DNA of 46,060 nucleotides from Psychrobacter sp. UBA6766 (GTDB taxonomy: Bacteria > Pseudomonadota > Gammaproteobacteria > Pseudomonadales > Moraxellaceae). Shown piece by piece: positions 1 to 7,857 of this stretch; the first letter of the stretch is position 1; the number at the start of each line of letters is the position of its first letter. The stretch covers positions 95,611 through 141,670 of the forward strand of contig NZ_DKGQ01000057.1 of the NCBI RefSeq assembly GCF_002453355.1, written 5' to 3'. A program made the position numbers and the translations under genes. A model generated the notes under the pieces. That model was not told the DNA's origin and made no database searches. It saw only the letters and a program-made list of their open reading frames with translations.

Positions 1-195
1 TTAACAAATAAACCTCCAAAATTACAATTTACTGTTCTCTTTTTTAGAACAATAGTGCCATAAAGACAGCGTAATATATTAATAACAGATCTCAGTATAT
101 TCATAACAATGCTATTAGCATAAGATGGGACAATAGTAGGTTATAATTGAGTGTATAAGTCGCTCATCCTACTTACAGAATAAGGAAGTTTAACC

Positions 196-531
196 ATGTC
201 AGATACGACAAACAAAGCCCCATTAAATTATGAAATCATTGATAATACGGACAAGGAGCGTTTTGAGATTCATATTGGTGATCAACTTGCTTTTGAAGAT
301 TATGAGTTCTTTACCACCAGTCAAGGTGAAAAAGGTATCGATTATAAGCACACTAAAGTACCAGATGAGCTAGGTGGTCAAGGTATAGCAGGATATTTGG
401 TCAAATATGTTTTGGATGATGCAGCCGCTAAACACTTACGCGTGAAACCGACTTGTTCTTATGTAAAATCCTATATTGATAAACATCCTGAATACCAAGA
501 CAACTCGGTATTTCATAACGCTACGCCCTAA
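196..531 (+). CDS. GNAT-like N-acetyltransferase, small single-domain (COG2388 type)
   Basis: A 111-residue protein of the small GNAT-like family represented by COG2388 (YjdJ/NATD1-like), which is a minimal acetyl-CoA binding fold. The family signature is visible: a beta hairpin ending in FEDYEFF, then a strand leading to the HTKVPDELGGQGIAGYLVKY segment (about residues 53-72), where the GGQGIA stretch corresponds to the acetyl-CoA pyrophosphate-binding loop. The C-terminal part has the typical Cys-Ser-Tyr-Val strand. The ATG at 196 follows an AAGGAAG ribosome binding site. The acceptor substrate cannot be read from the sequence. It is a single-gene unit followed by its own terminator at about 572-600. 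Confidence 0.85.
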   Translation: MSDTTNKAPLNYEIIDNTDKERFEIHIGDQLAFEDYEFFTTSQGEKGIDYKHTKVPDELGGQGIAGYLVKYVLDDAAAKHLRVKPTCSYVKSYIDKHPEYQDNSVFHNATP

Positions 532-571
532 ATTATTAGGCCTAAGCGTTTAAGCGGTAGTAAAAAAAATA

Positions 572-600
572 CCTTATCAGAAGAGATAGGGCGTTTTTTA
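572..600 (+). terminator. Rho-independent terminator after the GNAT gene
   Basis: Stem CCTTATC / GATAGGG (one G-T wobble) around an AGAAGA loop, followed by CGTTTTTTA. It sits about 40 bases after the stop of the GNAT-like gene. Confidence 0.65.
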
Positions 601-879
601 CTAGCAGTTTTTTCTATTATCAATAATATAAACACTAAGGGCTAAGCAACATACATAAGTAGAAAATATGTTGTATTAAATAGTCAATTATTTTCTAAAC
701 CAATCTCAATGCTATATAAGTTATACTTAACGATTGATATTTTACTAAACGTAGTCTTTTTTAAGCAAGCTTAGTTTCTGAGTATAATTTAAAAAAGGCG
801 ATATAGTTAATTAACAATATACTTGCCTGTTTGTACTTCCTTGACCACATAAACCCACTTAATAAAAGGATGACTTATC
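601..879. other. AT-rich intergenic region before yceI
   Basis: No gene-like frame is visible. The stretch is strongly AT-rich and presumably holds the promoter of the YceI gene; I could not single out convincing -35 and -10 boxes. A ribosome binding site AAAGGA lies at about 867, just before the ATG at 880. Confidence 0.5.
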
Positions 880-1506
880 ATGACCATAAAATCCATTAAA
901 CCTATGCTAACTATGAAACAAGCAAACCGTGCGATAGCAATCGCAGCTGTCAGCACGCTTGGTATGTTTAGCACTTTGGGTCACGCGGCAACTTATGAGC
1001 TTGACCCCAAACATACGGCGGTTCGCTTCTTTGTCGATCATTTTGGTACTACAACCAACGCGGGCGGTTTTTACAATCTATCAGGCACTCTTGAGTACGC
1101 GCCTAAAGAGAAACAGGGTTTTGTGGGTATTAAGATTCCTATGGGTAGCTTAAGCACGGGAATAAAAGCATTTGACGGCCATCTAAAATCTGCGGATTTT
1201 TTTAATGTAAAAGAGTATCCAACTGCTTATTTTAAATCGACTAAGTGGGAATTTGAAGGTGATAAAGTCAAAGCGGTCAAAGGAGATTTAACACTGTTAG
1301 GTCAGACGCACCCAGTGACTTTAACGGCCACTAAATTTAACTGTTACGACAGTCCTCTATTAAAAGCTGAAGCTTGTGGTGGAGACTTTGAAACCACTAT
1401 CGATAGAACCAAGTGGGGTATCAATGCTTTTACCGATGGCGGTATGATGAAAGACATCAAATTGGTCGTTCAGGTCGAAGGCAGTAAAAAAGCCGATCTT
1501 AAATAA
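880..1506 (+). CDS. yceI: YceI-family periplasmic lipocalin-like protein
   Basis: A 208-residue secreted protein of the YceI/TT1927b family, a lipocalin-like beta barrel that binds isoprenoid-type lipids in characterised members. An N-terminal signal peptide of about 36 residues ends at a Gly-His-Ala-Ala site. The mature protein begins TYELDPKHTAVRFFVDHFG, the typical YceI opening. Further family marks are SADFFNVKEYPTAYFKST (about residues 105-122), the segment LTLLGQTHPVTL and the near-C-terminal FETTIDRTKWGIN. One Cys pair in the middle (NCYDS...EACGG) could form a disulfide. The ATG at 880 has an AAGGA site at optimal spacing. It is monocistronic with its own terminator at 1578-1613. The precise ligand is unknown. 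Confidence 0.92.
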   Translation: MTIKSIKPMLTMKQANRAIAIAAVSTLGMFSTLGHAATYELDPKHTAVRFFVDHFGTTTNAGGFYNLSGTLEYAPKEKQGFVGIKIPMGSLSTGIKAFDGHLKSADFFNVKEYPTAYFKSTKWEFEGDKVKAVKGDLTLLGQTHPVTLTATKFNCYDSPLLKAEACGGDFETTIDRTKWGINAFTDGGMMKDIKLVVQVEGSKKADLK

Positions 1507-1577
1507 GGCCGCTGCATCTGCATAAACATGTCTTTTTAGATAGAAAAACAGTCTCGATTATTTAACGTTATTGATTT

Positions 1578-1613
1578 AAGGCTGGGTTTCTAACTCAGCC
1601 TTAAATTTTTTAT
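1578..1613 (+). terminator. Rho-independent terminator of yceI
   Basis: Stem AAGGCTG / CAGCCTT enclosing a further GTT/AAC pairing, followed by AAATTTTTTA. It lies about 70 bases after the yceI stop codon. Confidence 0.8.
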
Positions 1614-1647
1614 ATCGTGGTGATAACACGATCTATCAGAACAATAA

Positions 1648-1884
1648 TGGGATGGCTCAGATGGGAAGACTAGAAGACATGGCATCGCTTTTTTACCCAA
1701 GTTCCTCACTTATAAAACTTTAGCCAGTGGTAAGCTTGTGCCTGTTATGCAACAGTACCAATTACCCACTTTAAACGTTTATGCCGTCTATCACACAAAC
1801 CGCTTTTTATCCCAGCGCTGGCGCTATTTAATTGATTTTATTGTCGAGCTTTTTGATGATGACCTTTACTGGAATGAGTTTTAA
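1648..1884 (+). pseudogene. C-terminal remnant of a LysR-family regulator
   Basis: The frame from about 1648 to the TAA at 1882-1884 reads as the end of a LysR effector domain: GIAFLPKFLTYKTLASGKL, then LVPVM, then a stretch containing LPTLNVYAVYH and RFLSQRWRYLIDFIVELF. This resembles the conserved tail of LysR regulators (LxSGxLVPVL, AVYPxxRxLSxxVRAFIDFLVE). No initiation codon, helix-turn-helix or upstream half of the protein is present, and a stop codon at 1645-1647 closes the frame. It is therefore read as a decayed gene whose first two thirds have been deleted. The next gene downstream is an SDR, which is a common LysR partner, so the pair may once have been functionally linked; that is inference. 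Confidence 0.7.
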
Positions 1885-1990
1885 TATACCTAACTGAGTA
1901 AACTGAACAGTTTTTTCGAGTCGCTACAAATTTTAAAACATTGCTGTTAGTATTATCTCAAGATATCCATTGGTCATAAGGAGATGCAAT

Positions 1991-2179
1991 ATGGATCTGA
2001 TACCGCTTAGCATGGTGCGCGTACCTAACGTCACATGGTACACACGCAGCAGCTTCTACCTACAAAAAACCTATAAAATCTTTTATCTTTGGTCTACAAA
2101 GCAGATTGGTATTGCTCAAATAAGATTCGAAACGAACATAGCTCTTTGCAAAAGGATGACGCTTGATGAGTTACTTTAG
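1991..2179 (+). CDS. Possible small hypothetical ORF (62 aa)
   Basis: An ATG at 1991 lies seven bases after a good AAGGAG ribosome binding site (1978-1983). The 62-residue product begins MDLIPLSMVRVPNVTWYTRS and has no recognised domain. It runs past the start of the following SDR gene, overlapping it by about 14 bases in another frame. It could be a leader-like ORF coupled to the SDR, or a chance frame in DNA that already holds a LysR remnant. The strong ribosome binding site is the only positive evidence. Confidence 0.25.
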   Translation: MDLIPLSMVRVPNVTWYTRSSFYLQKTYKIFYLWSTKQIGIAQIRFETNIALCKRMTLDELL

Positions 2180-2969
2180 CAATAAAACCGTTTATATCAC
2201 TGGGGCAGCATCCGGAATCGGATTTGAAACGGCTAAGCAGCTGATTCAACAAAACGCCAACTTAGTACTGTTTGACAGGCAAGCGCTCGATGAAGCCATT
2301 GTCACGCTGCAAGGCTTGAACAAAAACAAAGCTTCGATTATCAGCTATGAATTAGACGTTACCGACGCCGCTATGACAACCAAGCAAATCGCTGAGGCAG
2401 CAAGCAAGTTATCGCCTGATATATTAATGCACTTTGTTGGTATTACCGGGCCTTGGACATTTGATGAAATGAGTCAGGAGCAATTTGAACGCGTTATCAA
2501 CATCAATGTATTTGGAACACGCAATGTGTTGGCAGCCGTGCGGCCGTTTTTATCACGCGGCAATCAAATCATGGTAACCTCATCAATGGCCTCTTTTACG
2601 GGCAGCTATGGTTATAGCTCATATAGTGCCTCAAAATTTGCTATTTGGGGCATGATGCAATCCATAAACTACGAATGGCAGCCCTTAGGTATCGACGTTA
2701 CTGTCTTTGCTCCACCGCCAATTGATACGCCAATGACCGAATCTGAAATCGGAGTCATGTCAGCGGCTGGCCTAAAGATGAAAAAATTTGCCGGTAAGTT
2801 AAAAATTGAGGACGCTGTGGAAACGATGCTTAAAGGTGTAGAAAATCGTCAGTTCTTGGTCGTGCCGGGCGTTATAGCAAACCTGCTTCGCCTACAAATG
2901 CGACTGTTGCCGGTCAGTTGGGTCAATTGGATAGGTAGTAAGACGGTCGCATTGTCGCTTAAAAAATAG
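2166..2969 (+). CDS. Short-chain dehydrogenase/reductase, atypical NNAG motif
   Basis: A 267-residue classical-length SDR. The nucleotide-binding motif TGAASGIG is at about residues 11-18 and the catalytic YSSYSASK (Tyr-x3-Lys) is at about 154-161, preceded by the serine of TSSMAS. The normally conserved NNAG motif is replaced by HFVGITG, which is unusual and may affect cofactor or active-site geometry. Acidic residues after the second strand (FDRQ) suggest NAD preference. The C-terminal region is rich in hydrophobic and basic residues and could contact membrane. I prefer the ATG at 2166 because an AAAGGATG site lies about ten bases upstream; an in-frame TTG sits three bases earlier. The substrate is not identifiable. 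It is convergent with the next SDR gene. Confidence 0.88.
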   Translation: MSYFSNKTVYITGAASGIGFETAKQLIQQNANLVLFDRQALDEAIVTLQGLNKNKASIISYELDVTDAAMTTKQIAEAASKLSPDILMHFVGITGPWTFDEMSQEQFERVININVFGTRNVLAAVRPFLSRGNQIMVTSSMASFTGSYGYSSYSASKFAIWGMMQSINYEWQPLGIDVTVFAPPPIDTPMTESEIGVMSAAGLKMKKFAGKLKIEDAVETMLKGVENRQFLVVPGVIANLLRLQMRLLPVSWVNWIGSKTVALSLKK

Positions 2970-3045
2970 CGATTAATAAAAAGCTTTATTTGTATTGAAC
3001 TTTTAGAAGATTCATGTTCAGTCATGAAGTGAGCAATAACTCGCA

Positions 3046-3087
3046 TAAAAAAACGTCACCTAATAGCAAGTAAGGCGACGCTCTTTT
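3046..3087 (-). terminator. Terminator between two convergent SDR genes
   Basis: On the minus strand the stem is CGTCGCC / GGTGACG (one wobble) followed by TTTTTTT. On the plus strand it is followed by CTCTTTTA, so it may act in both directions. Confidence 0.7.
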
Positions 3088-3123
3088 ATGGTTGCTTCTT
3101 TATGCTAACCTTGAGTATTGGTT

Positions 3124-3915
3124 TCAATCTAAAGTTTGTACCCCGCCACCATTGACGAATATGGTCTGACCACTCACCCACGTTGATACTGGAGAGGCAA
3201 AATACAGCATGGCGCCAGCAATATCATCGGCTTCACCCAAGCGCTGAATAGGCGTATGAGCCAGCATTTTTTTCTCAATCTCTGGTGTCAATACAGTTTG
3301 CAACGCATCAGTGCGGGTAGCGCCAGGTCCGACCGCATTAACACGCACTTCAGGACCAAAATCGTGCGCTAAATTGGCCACCATGTGATTAACAGCAGCT
3401 TTTGAACCCGCATAACCACTCATATTTGGACTTTTATTGATACTGGACATCGATGTGGTAAACACAATTGAGCCATAGCCAGATTTTTTCATATGTGGCA
3501 CGCACAGTTGTGATAAGCGCCAACCGCTAAAGACATTCAATTCAAAATCACGGCGAATATCATCGACAGAAATCTTAGTCGGGTTTTCACGGCCGCCACC
3601 GCCGCCGCCCGCGTTGTTGATCAAAATATTGATGCTACCAAATTCAGCGACTACTTTTTCTACCATATTTACCAAGTCATCGTCTTTTAAAATGTTGCAC
3701 TCAACGGCAAATCCTCTGACGCCATATTCTTCGATATCTTTAATGGCCGCCTTAGCATCTTCTAATTTTAAGTCAGCAATCGCAATATTCGCGCCAGCTT
3801 GTGCTAAACGTAGTGCCGTTGCTTTACCAATACCGTTTGCCCCTCCCGTGACAATTGCCGTCTTTCCTGATAAATTAAACAATTCGTCAAATGCTTTGTA
3901 TTCAAATTTTTGCAT
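3124..3915 (-). CDS. SDR oxidoreductase, 7-alpha-hydroxysteroid-dehydrogenase-like
   Basis: A 263-residue classical SDR with all key motifs: TGGANGIG cofactor loop (about residues 23-30), NNAG followed by a run of glycines (NNAGGGGGGR), catalytic serine in TTSMSS, the YAGSK catalytic Tyr-Lys pair, and a C-terminal VSGQTIFVNGGGVQ segment. The Gly-rich run after NNAG and the VGPGATRTDAL sequence resemble proteins annotated as HdhA-type 7-alpha-hydroxysteroid dehydrogenases. In a marine or cold bacterium that label is only a similarity label, so the true substrate remains open. An aspartate after the second strand (IADLK) points to NAD(H). It is monocistronic with a terminator at 3046-3087. Confidence 0.88.
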   Translation of the reverse strand: MQKFEYKAFDELFNLSGKTAIVTGGANGIGKATALRLAQAGANIAIADLKLEDAKAAIKDIEEYGVRGFAVECNILKDDDLVNMVEKVVAEFGSINILINNAGGGGGGRENPTKISVDDIRRDFELNVFSGWRLSQLCVPHMKKSGYGSIVFTTSMSSINKSPNMSGYAGSKAAVNHMVANLAHDFGPEVRVNAVGPGATRTDALQTVLTPEIEKKMLAHTPIQRLGEADDIAGAMLYFASPVSTWVSGQTIFVNGGGVQTLD

Positions 3916-4074
3916 TATAAATCCTTATAATAGTTTTTGGTGATAATAGTTATTGGATTGGTTACCGTCATTTTTACAGCTCTTTGTATTATGTACTTTT
4001 GAATATAAAAACGTGTGTTGAATCATCTTCATTTTGTAACGCTATTCTTGCTTTCCCTAAATTTTGACCATAAA

Positions 4075-4107
4075 AAAAGCCTCACACCTTCTTTAAAAAG
4101 TGTGAGA
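4075..4107 (-). terminator. Rho-independent terminator of the tRNA-Gly transcript
   Basis: The minus strand reads CTCACAC (stem), AAAGAAGG-type loop region, GTGTGAG, then GCTTTTTTT. It begins about 25 bases beyond the CCA end of the tRNA-Gly gene, on the same strand. Confidence 0.8.
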
Positions 4108-4132
4108 CCTTAGTGCTTTTTCAAGCCATATT

Positions 4133-4207
4133 TGGAGCGGGATAAGAGATTCGAACTCTCGACCCCAACCTTGGCAAGGTTATGCTCTACCACTGAGCTA
4201 ATCCCGC
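4133..4207 (-). tRNA. tRNA-Gly (anticodon GCC)
   Basis: A complete 75-base cloverleaf on the minus strand: acceptor GCGGGAT pairs with ATCCCGC. The D-arm TAGCTCAGTGGTAGAGCA, the anticodon loop CTTGCCAAGG with anticodon GCC at plus-strand 4173-4175, the T-loop GTTCGAATC and an encoded CCA end at 4133-4135 are all present. The gene stands alone, followed by a terminator at 4075-4107. Confidence 0.97.
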
Positions 4208-4693
4208 TAAATATCAAACCGTAACGTTGTTAACAACGACTACGTCTCGATAGGCTGGCTATTTTAGCAAATATTTTGTTCATGTCAATAGCTTTTTTCA
4301 AATTTTTAACCAATAGCTTGCGTCTCAATCTGTTTTCAAAACAAATATGCCTATATATTATTGATTTTAAGAACTATTTAAATCAGTTTCGATGAGAACA
4401 TTTTATTTTAAATACGTATGAAGAACAACTGATTTTACTATGACTATATGACGTTGTGTCAAACACCTATAAAGGGCATTTACAATCCTACCGCCTATTG
4501 TTACTTTTTTTGTATTGGTTTGAGCTTATTAACATTATTATACTTATGCCTAATGACAGTTGGCGTAAAATTTTACTGTTTAGGTAGTTTGGCGGGCGGT
4601 AGTAGAACTTTAATAATAAACTACCCTTTCCTCTACGGTTCGGATTTCAGCTTTGTTCAACTTTACTTTTTATTTACAGCGAGGATGTTTATT
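4208..4693. other. Long AT-rich intergenic region before the M48 gene
   Basis: An open frame runs in from 4448 in phase with the peptidase gene, but its translation (many Cys, Phe and Tyr residues, no good start site) looks non-coding. The promoters of the leftward tRNA-Gly gene and of the rightward peptidase gene must lie here. I see no clear operator. Confidence 0.5.
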
Positions 4694-5506
4694 ATGAAAA
4701 AAATGCTTACTACCACAGTGATGGCTGCATCACTGTCAGCATTGACCCTAACGGGTTGTTCTAGCACGACTAGCACTGGGGCCGTCGGTGTTGATCGCCA
4801 ACAGCTGCTTTTGGTTTCTAGCGAACAAGTACAGCAATTATCAGCGCAAAGTTACAATAAAAATATCCAAGAAGCGCGAGCGCGTGGGTTACTTGACACC
4901 AACACAGCGCAGCTTAATCGCCTAAAAAAAATCTCTAGTCGCCTTATTGGCCAAGTGGGGGTTTATCGTCCTGATGCCGCGAAATGGAAGTGGGAAGTTC
5001 ACACCATCAAGTCTAATGAGTTAAATGCGTTTGTAATGCCCGGCGGTAAGGTTATGTTTTACACTGGCATCATTGATCGCCTAAACTTGAGTGATGACGA
5101 AATTGCCGCCATCATGGGCCATGAGATGGCGCATGCGCTTCGTGAGCACTCACGCGAGCGTCTCTCACGTGAATATGCGACACAAACTGGTATCGGCGTT
5201 GCAGCGAGTATCTTTGGTCTCTCACAAGGTCAGGCTGAGCTTGCAAATGTCGCCGGTGATTTAGGTCTGAGCCGTCCACACAGTCGCACCCAAGAAGCCG
5301 AAGCCGATCAGATCGGTCTTGAGCTAATGGCACGTGCTGGCTATAACCCACAAGCAGCCATTACTTTATGGCAAAAAATGCAACGCGCCAGCCAAGGTGA
5401 GCCACCACAATTTTTGAGTACTCACCCAACCAGTAGCAACCGTATTGCGCAAATACAATCACTACTGCCTAAGGTGATGCCACTATATCAAAAAGCGCGT
5501 CGTTAA
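4694..5506 (+). CDS. M48-family zinc metallopeptidase, lipoprotein (LoiP/BepA-like)
   Basis: A 270-residue periplasmic or outer-membrane-attached M48 peptidase. A lipoprotein signal ends at LTGC (Cys22). The zinc-binding HEMAH motif is at residues 143-147, and a third ligand glutamate is in the QEAEADQIG segment about 60 residues later. The pattern NAFVMPGGKVMFYTGI is the typical M48 substrate-side strand. Members such as LoiP and BepA degrade or assist outer-membrane proteins. I chose the ATG at 4694 because GAGG lies nine bases upstream and it gives a proper lipobox. The frame extends 82 codons further upstream, but that extension would bury the signal peptide. It lies alone between intergenic gaps and ends with a strong terminator. 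Confidence 0.9.
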   Translation: MKKMLTTTVMAASLSALTLTGCSSTTSTGAVGVDRQQLLLVSSEQVQQLSAQSYNKNIQEARARGLLDTNTAQLNRLKKISSRLIGQVGVYRPDAAKWKWEVHTIKSNELNAFVMPGGKVMFYTGIIDRLNLSDDEIAAIMGHEMAHALREHSRERLSREYATQTGIGVAASIFGLSQGQAELANVAGDLGLSRPHSRTQEAEADQIGLELMARAGYNPQAAITLWQKMQRASQGEPPQFLSTHPTSSNRIAQIQSLLPKVMPLYQKARR

Positions 5507-5548
5507 AATTTAACGGCAAATTGTATTCATAGTAAATGAAACGACAAA

Positions 5549-5583
5549 AGCAGAGCTCAATAGGGTTGAGCTCTGCTTTTTTA
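5549..5583 (+). terminator. Strong Rho-independent terminator of the M48 gene
   Basis: Twelve-base perfect stem AGCAGAGCTCAA / TTGAGCTCTGCT around TAGGG, followed by TTTTTT. Confidence 0.92.
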
Positions 5584-5714
5584 TACACATAATTAATCCT
5601 TTCTTCACTTGTATAGAAGGCTTTGTAGAGTATTGCAGCATAACTATCAGTGTCTGCTATAATGAACGCCATCAGCCATTTAAAAGGCTAAGCATTAAAA
5701 TAACGAGGATGACT

Positions 5715-6041
5715 ATGACAACGAATACGCCGACTGCAGACGCCCTTAATGAGGCACTACAAGCCCTGCAAGCACAGTATGTTGAACTGGTGAATGAATC
5801 GATGAACCATGCCGGTTATTTTAACGGCAAAGAAAGTCACTTTAAACTGACCATTGTCAGCGACGCGTTTGAAGGTAAACGTCTGGTTGCACGTCATCAG
5901 TTGGTGTATGGTTTGGCAAATCCGCTTTTGACTTCTCAAGGCGGTCAAATTCATGCGTTGGCTATCCATGCTTATACGCCGTCAGAGTGGCAAGGCCAAA
6001 GCCCTGATAGCCCATTATGCGCTGGGCAGAATAAGGGCTAG
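5715..6041 (+). CDS. bolA: BolA-family protein
   Basis: A 108-residue BolA-type protein. BolA proteins partner monothiol glutaredoxins in iron-sulfur cluster handling and act as stress and morphology regulators. The family core is visible: HAGYFNGKESHFKLTIVSDAF, then the class II KH-like segment RHQLVYGLA, followed by GGQIHALAIHAYTPSEW. The conserved His after the QLVY segment (IHALAIH) and the final TPSEW are typical of BolA rather than of the shorter IbaG type. Two starts are possible. The ATG at 5709 directly abuts the GAGG site, so the ATG at 5715, with six bases of spacing, is preferred. It appears monocistronic. Confidence 0.92.
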   Translation: MTTNTPTADALNEALQALQAQYVELVNESMNHAGYFNGKESHFKLTIVSDAFEGKRLVARHQLVYGLANPLLTSQGGQIHALAIHAYTPSEWQGQSPDSPLCAGQNKG

Positions 6042-6192
6042 ATGACTGTTGTTTAGATCGCTTTTTTACACAGTCAATTCTAAAACAACAATAATCATCT
6101 ATAAACTATAATTACCTATAATAAACACGCTGGTAAATGCCACTTTTTAAATAGCACCTGACAATTGGCACTCTTAAAGGAAACGGTATCCG

Positions 6193-6552
6193 ATGAAACA
6201 TCTTCACATGCTGATGGCAGTACTTTTGATTGCGCTGTTTTTATATCAAAGCTATGTGGTGCTACGCTCAAACAAGCAGCCACCATTTGCCATCAAAATT
6301 TCAACCCATATCCTCTATGCCGTTATTATTCTTTCGGGAGCCGGCCTGCTGGTGCAATTAATGAGTGCCAATGCGCCAGTCCAATGGGTATTTGCAAAGG
6401 TCATTTTGCTCGTTGCCGCCCTCAGCGCCAGTATTAAAGCCTTTAATCCTAGCGCGGCACCTAGTCAGAGAAAGACCGGTATTCTTATCACAGGCATCGC
6501 CTATGTTGGTATTTTAATACTTGCCTTTACCAAACCGGGAAATCTATTTTAA
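6193..6552 (+). CDS. SirB2-like small integral membrane protein
   Basis: A 119-residue, four-helix membrane protein of the SirB family (PF04247-like). Helices lie roughly at residues 3-22, 37-57, 65-85 and 97-115, and the N-terminus is MKHLHMLMAVLLI. The layout of His near the N-terminus and a conserved basic loop after helix 1 (LRSNKQ) fits the family, whose biochemical role is not settled; the name derives from a Salmonella invasion regulator locus. An AAAGGAAAC site lies at about 6176, roughly ten bases before the ATG. It could be cotranscribed with the lipoprotein downstream, although a gap of about 100 bases separates them. Confidence 0.75.
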   Translation: MKHLHMLMAVLLIALFLYQSYVVLRSNKQPPFAIKISTHILYAVIILSGAGLLVQLMSANAPVQWVFAKVILLVAALSASIKAFNPSAAPSQRKTGILITGIAYVGILILAFTKPGNLF

Positions 6553-6648
6553 TCATTGTAAAATCATATAACTTTCAATATCTTAATCGCTTTTTTTTTG
6601 CTATCTTAAATAAACACAATCACATCGACGTAGCTTAATGGAGACATT

Positions 6649-7050
6649 ATGAAAACTCTTACTGCCGCAATCTTTCTGGCAACAGCTGGCGTTTTTGCTC
6701 TTTCAGGCTGCGCTTCAACGGGGAATATCACTCCGCAATACGTGCCACCAAGCACTTATCAAAGCTATGATTGCCAAGCGCTAAACCAAGAATATAACCG
6801 TGTCAATCGTTATGTAGACGCGGCCCGCAATGAGCAATCCACCTTGTCCGCCTCAGGTGTTGGCGTTGGGGTGTCCGCTGGACGTTGGGGTATTTCTCCT
6901 AATATCAGCTTTGGCGTGGGTAAAAGTAACAATACCAAAGCCCGCGATGCAAAATTATCGCGACTTTATGGTGAGCGTGATGCCATTATCCAGTCAGCCC
7001 GTATCCAACGTTGTAGCTTTGCCAATGGCATTAAGATTTATGGTGAGTAA
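6649..7050 (+). CDS. Small lipoprotein of unknown function
   Basis: A 133-residue protein with a clear lipoprotein signal: MKTLTAAIFL, hydrophobic stretch, then lipobox LSGC (Cys21). The mature part has a Tyr/Pro-rich segment, a probable helical stretch (YDCQALNQEYNRVNRYVDAA), a Gly/Ser-rich middle (about residues 65-90) and a C-terminal Arg/Cys-containing end (QRCSFANG). Two further cysteines (in YDC and QRC) could pair. I do not recognise a characterised family; similar metal-free lipoproteins occur in Moraxellaceae, but this is from general familiarity. A GGAG site precedes the ATG. Terminator at 7108-7146. Confidence 0.75.
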   Translation: MKTLTAAIFLATAGVFALSGCASTGNITPQYVPPSTYQSYDCQALNQEYNRVNRYVDAARNEQSTLSASGVGVGVSAGRWGISPNISFGVGKSNNTKARDAKLSRLYGERDAIIQSARIQRCSFANGIKIYGE

Positions 7051-7107
7051 TGTTTAATCTGCCAAATTTGATCGTTTAATTTCATGCTGACTTTAAAAGC
7101 TGATTGT

Positions 7108-7146
7108 TAAAAAAGCCAATACGCGACAAGCATATTGGCTTTTTTA
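7108..7146. terminator. Bidirectional terminator between lipoprotein gene and trxC
   Basis: Perfect stem AAAAAAGCCAATA / TATTGGCTTTTTT with an 11-base loop. The A-run and T-run on either side make it work for both convergent genes. Confidence 0.9.
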
Positions 7147-7171
7147 ACAATCATCAGGACTTATTTAAAAC

Positions 7172-7609
7172 TTAAGAATTTAAGCTTCTCACCCACTGAA
7201 CAATTTGATCGCTCGGTAAAGCACCAGATTGACGTGCAACTTCTTTGCCGTTTTTAAACGCAACCATCGTCGGTAAGCTACGAATATTATAAGGTGCCGC
7301 GGCTTGATCGTATTTATCTGTTTGTATTTTGGCAAAAATTACTTGCGGCAACTGACTAGCAGCTGCTTTAAACTGCGGCGCCATCATCAGGCAAGGCTGA
7401 CACCAACTCGCCCAAAAATCAACGATCGTCAATACCTCATTCTTTTGAATGACTTTATTGACTGACTGCGCATTCAACTCATGCGGGCTGCCCGTTAATA
7501 ATGGCTGACCACATTTACCACAGTTTGGCGCTGCATTAAACCGTGCGGCGGGAATACGATTGGTGGCCTGACAATGAGGACAGACCAAATGAGAGATTTG
7601 TTCACTCAT
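7172..7609 (-). CDS. trxC: Thioredoxin 2 with zinc ribbon
   Basis: A 145-residue thioredoxin 2. The N-terminal zinc-ribbon cysteines are C10, C13, C30 and C33 (CPHC and CGKC), as in E. coli TrxC. The thioredoxin fold follows from about residue 40, with active site WCQPC (Cys70, Cys73) and the cis-proline in SLPT (Pro113). The usual active site is WCGPC, so the Gly-to-Gln change is notable because the residues between the cysteines tune redox potential. Thioredoxins reduce protein disulfides and persulfides in the cytoplasm. The gene lies about 250 bases downstream of the Blh-like metallo-hydrolase gene on the same strand, so a common transcript is possible but not shown. Confidence 0.93.
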   Translation of the reverse strand: MSEQISHLVCPHCQATNRIPAARFNAAPNCGKCGQPLLTGSPHELNAQSVNKVIQKNEVLTIVDFWASWCQPCLMMAPQFKAAASQLPQVIFAKIQTDKYDQAAAPYNIRSLPTMVAFKNGKEVARQSGALPSDQIVQWVRSLNS

Positions 7610-7857
7610 GATAGAACTCCTTTACGATTAACGTTGGCGTACGACTGAGCAACGCGCCAACAGTTAATACTTTTTAAGTGACCAATAATACGTCTAATCG
7701 CTATTTTTACTTGGTTTTTATTAAATCATATCAACTTATCGTAAAGACTAACATTATGATAGCGGTTACTCGTATTGTGCTTGCGTAACGGTTTGCTTAT
7801 TTTTTTGCTTATTAATTACTTATCGATGTTGAATGGGTAAAACACTCTTATGGCTGA

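Noticed and set aside
1..195. Possible gene or RNA at the left edge
   Set aside because: AT-rich DNA without a frame, stem or motif that I can support.
4448..4693. N-terminal extension of the M48 peptidase frame
   Set aside because: It has no ribosome binding site, an odd residue mix, and would bury the lipoprotein signal that starts at 4694.
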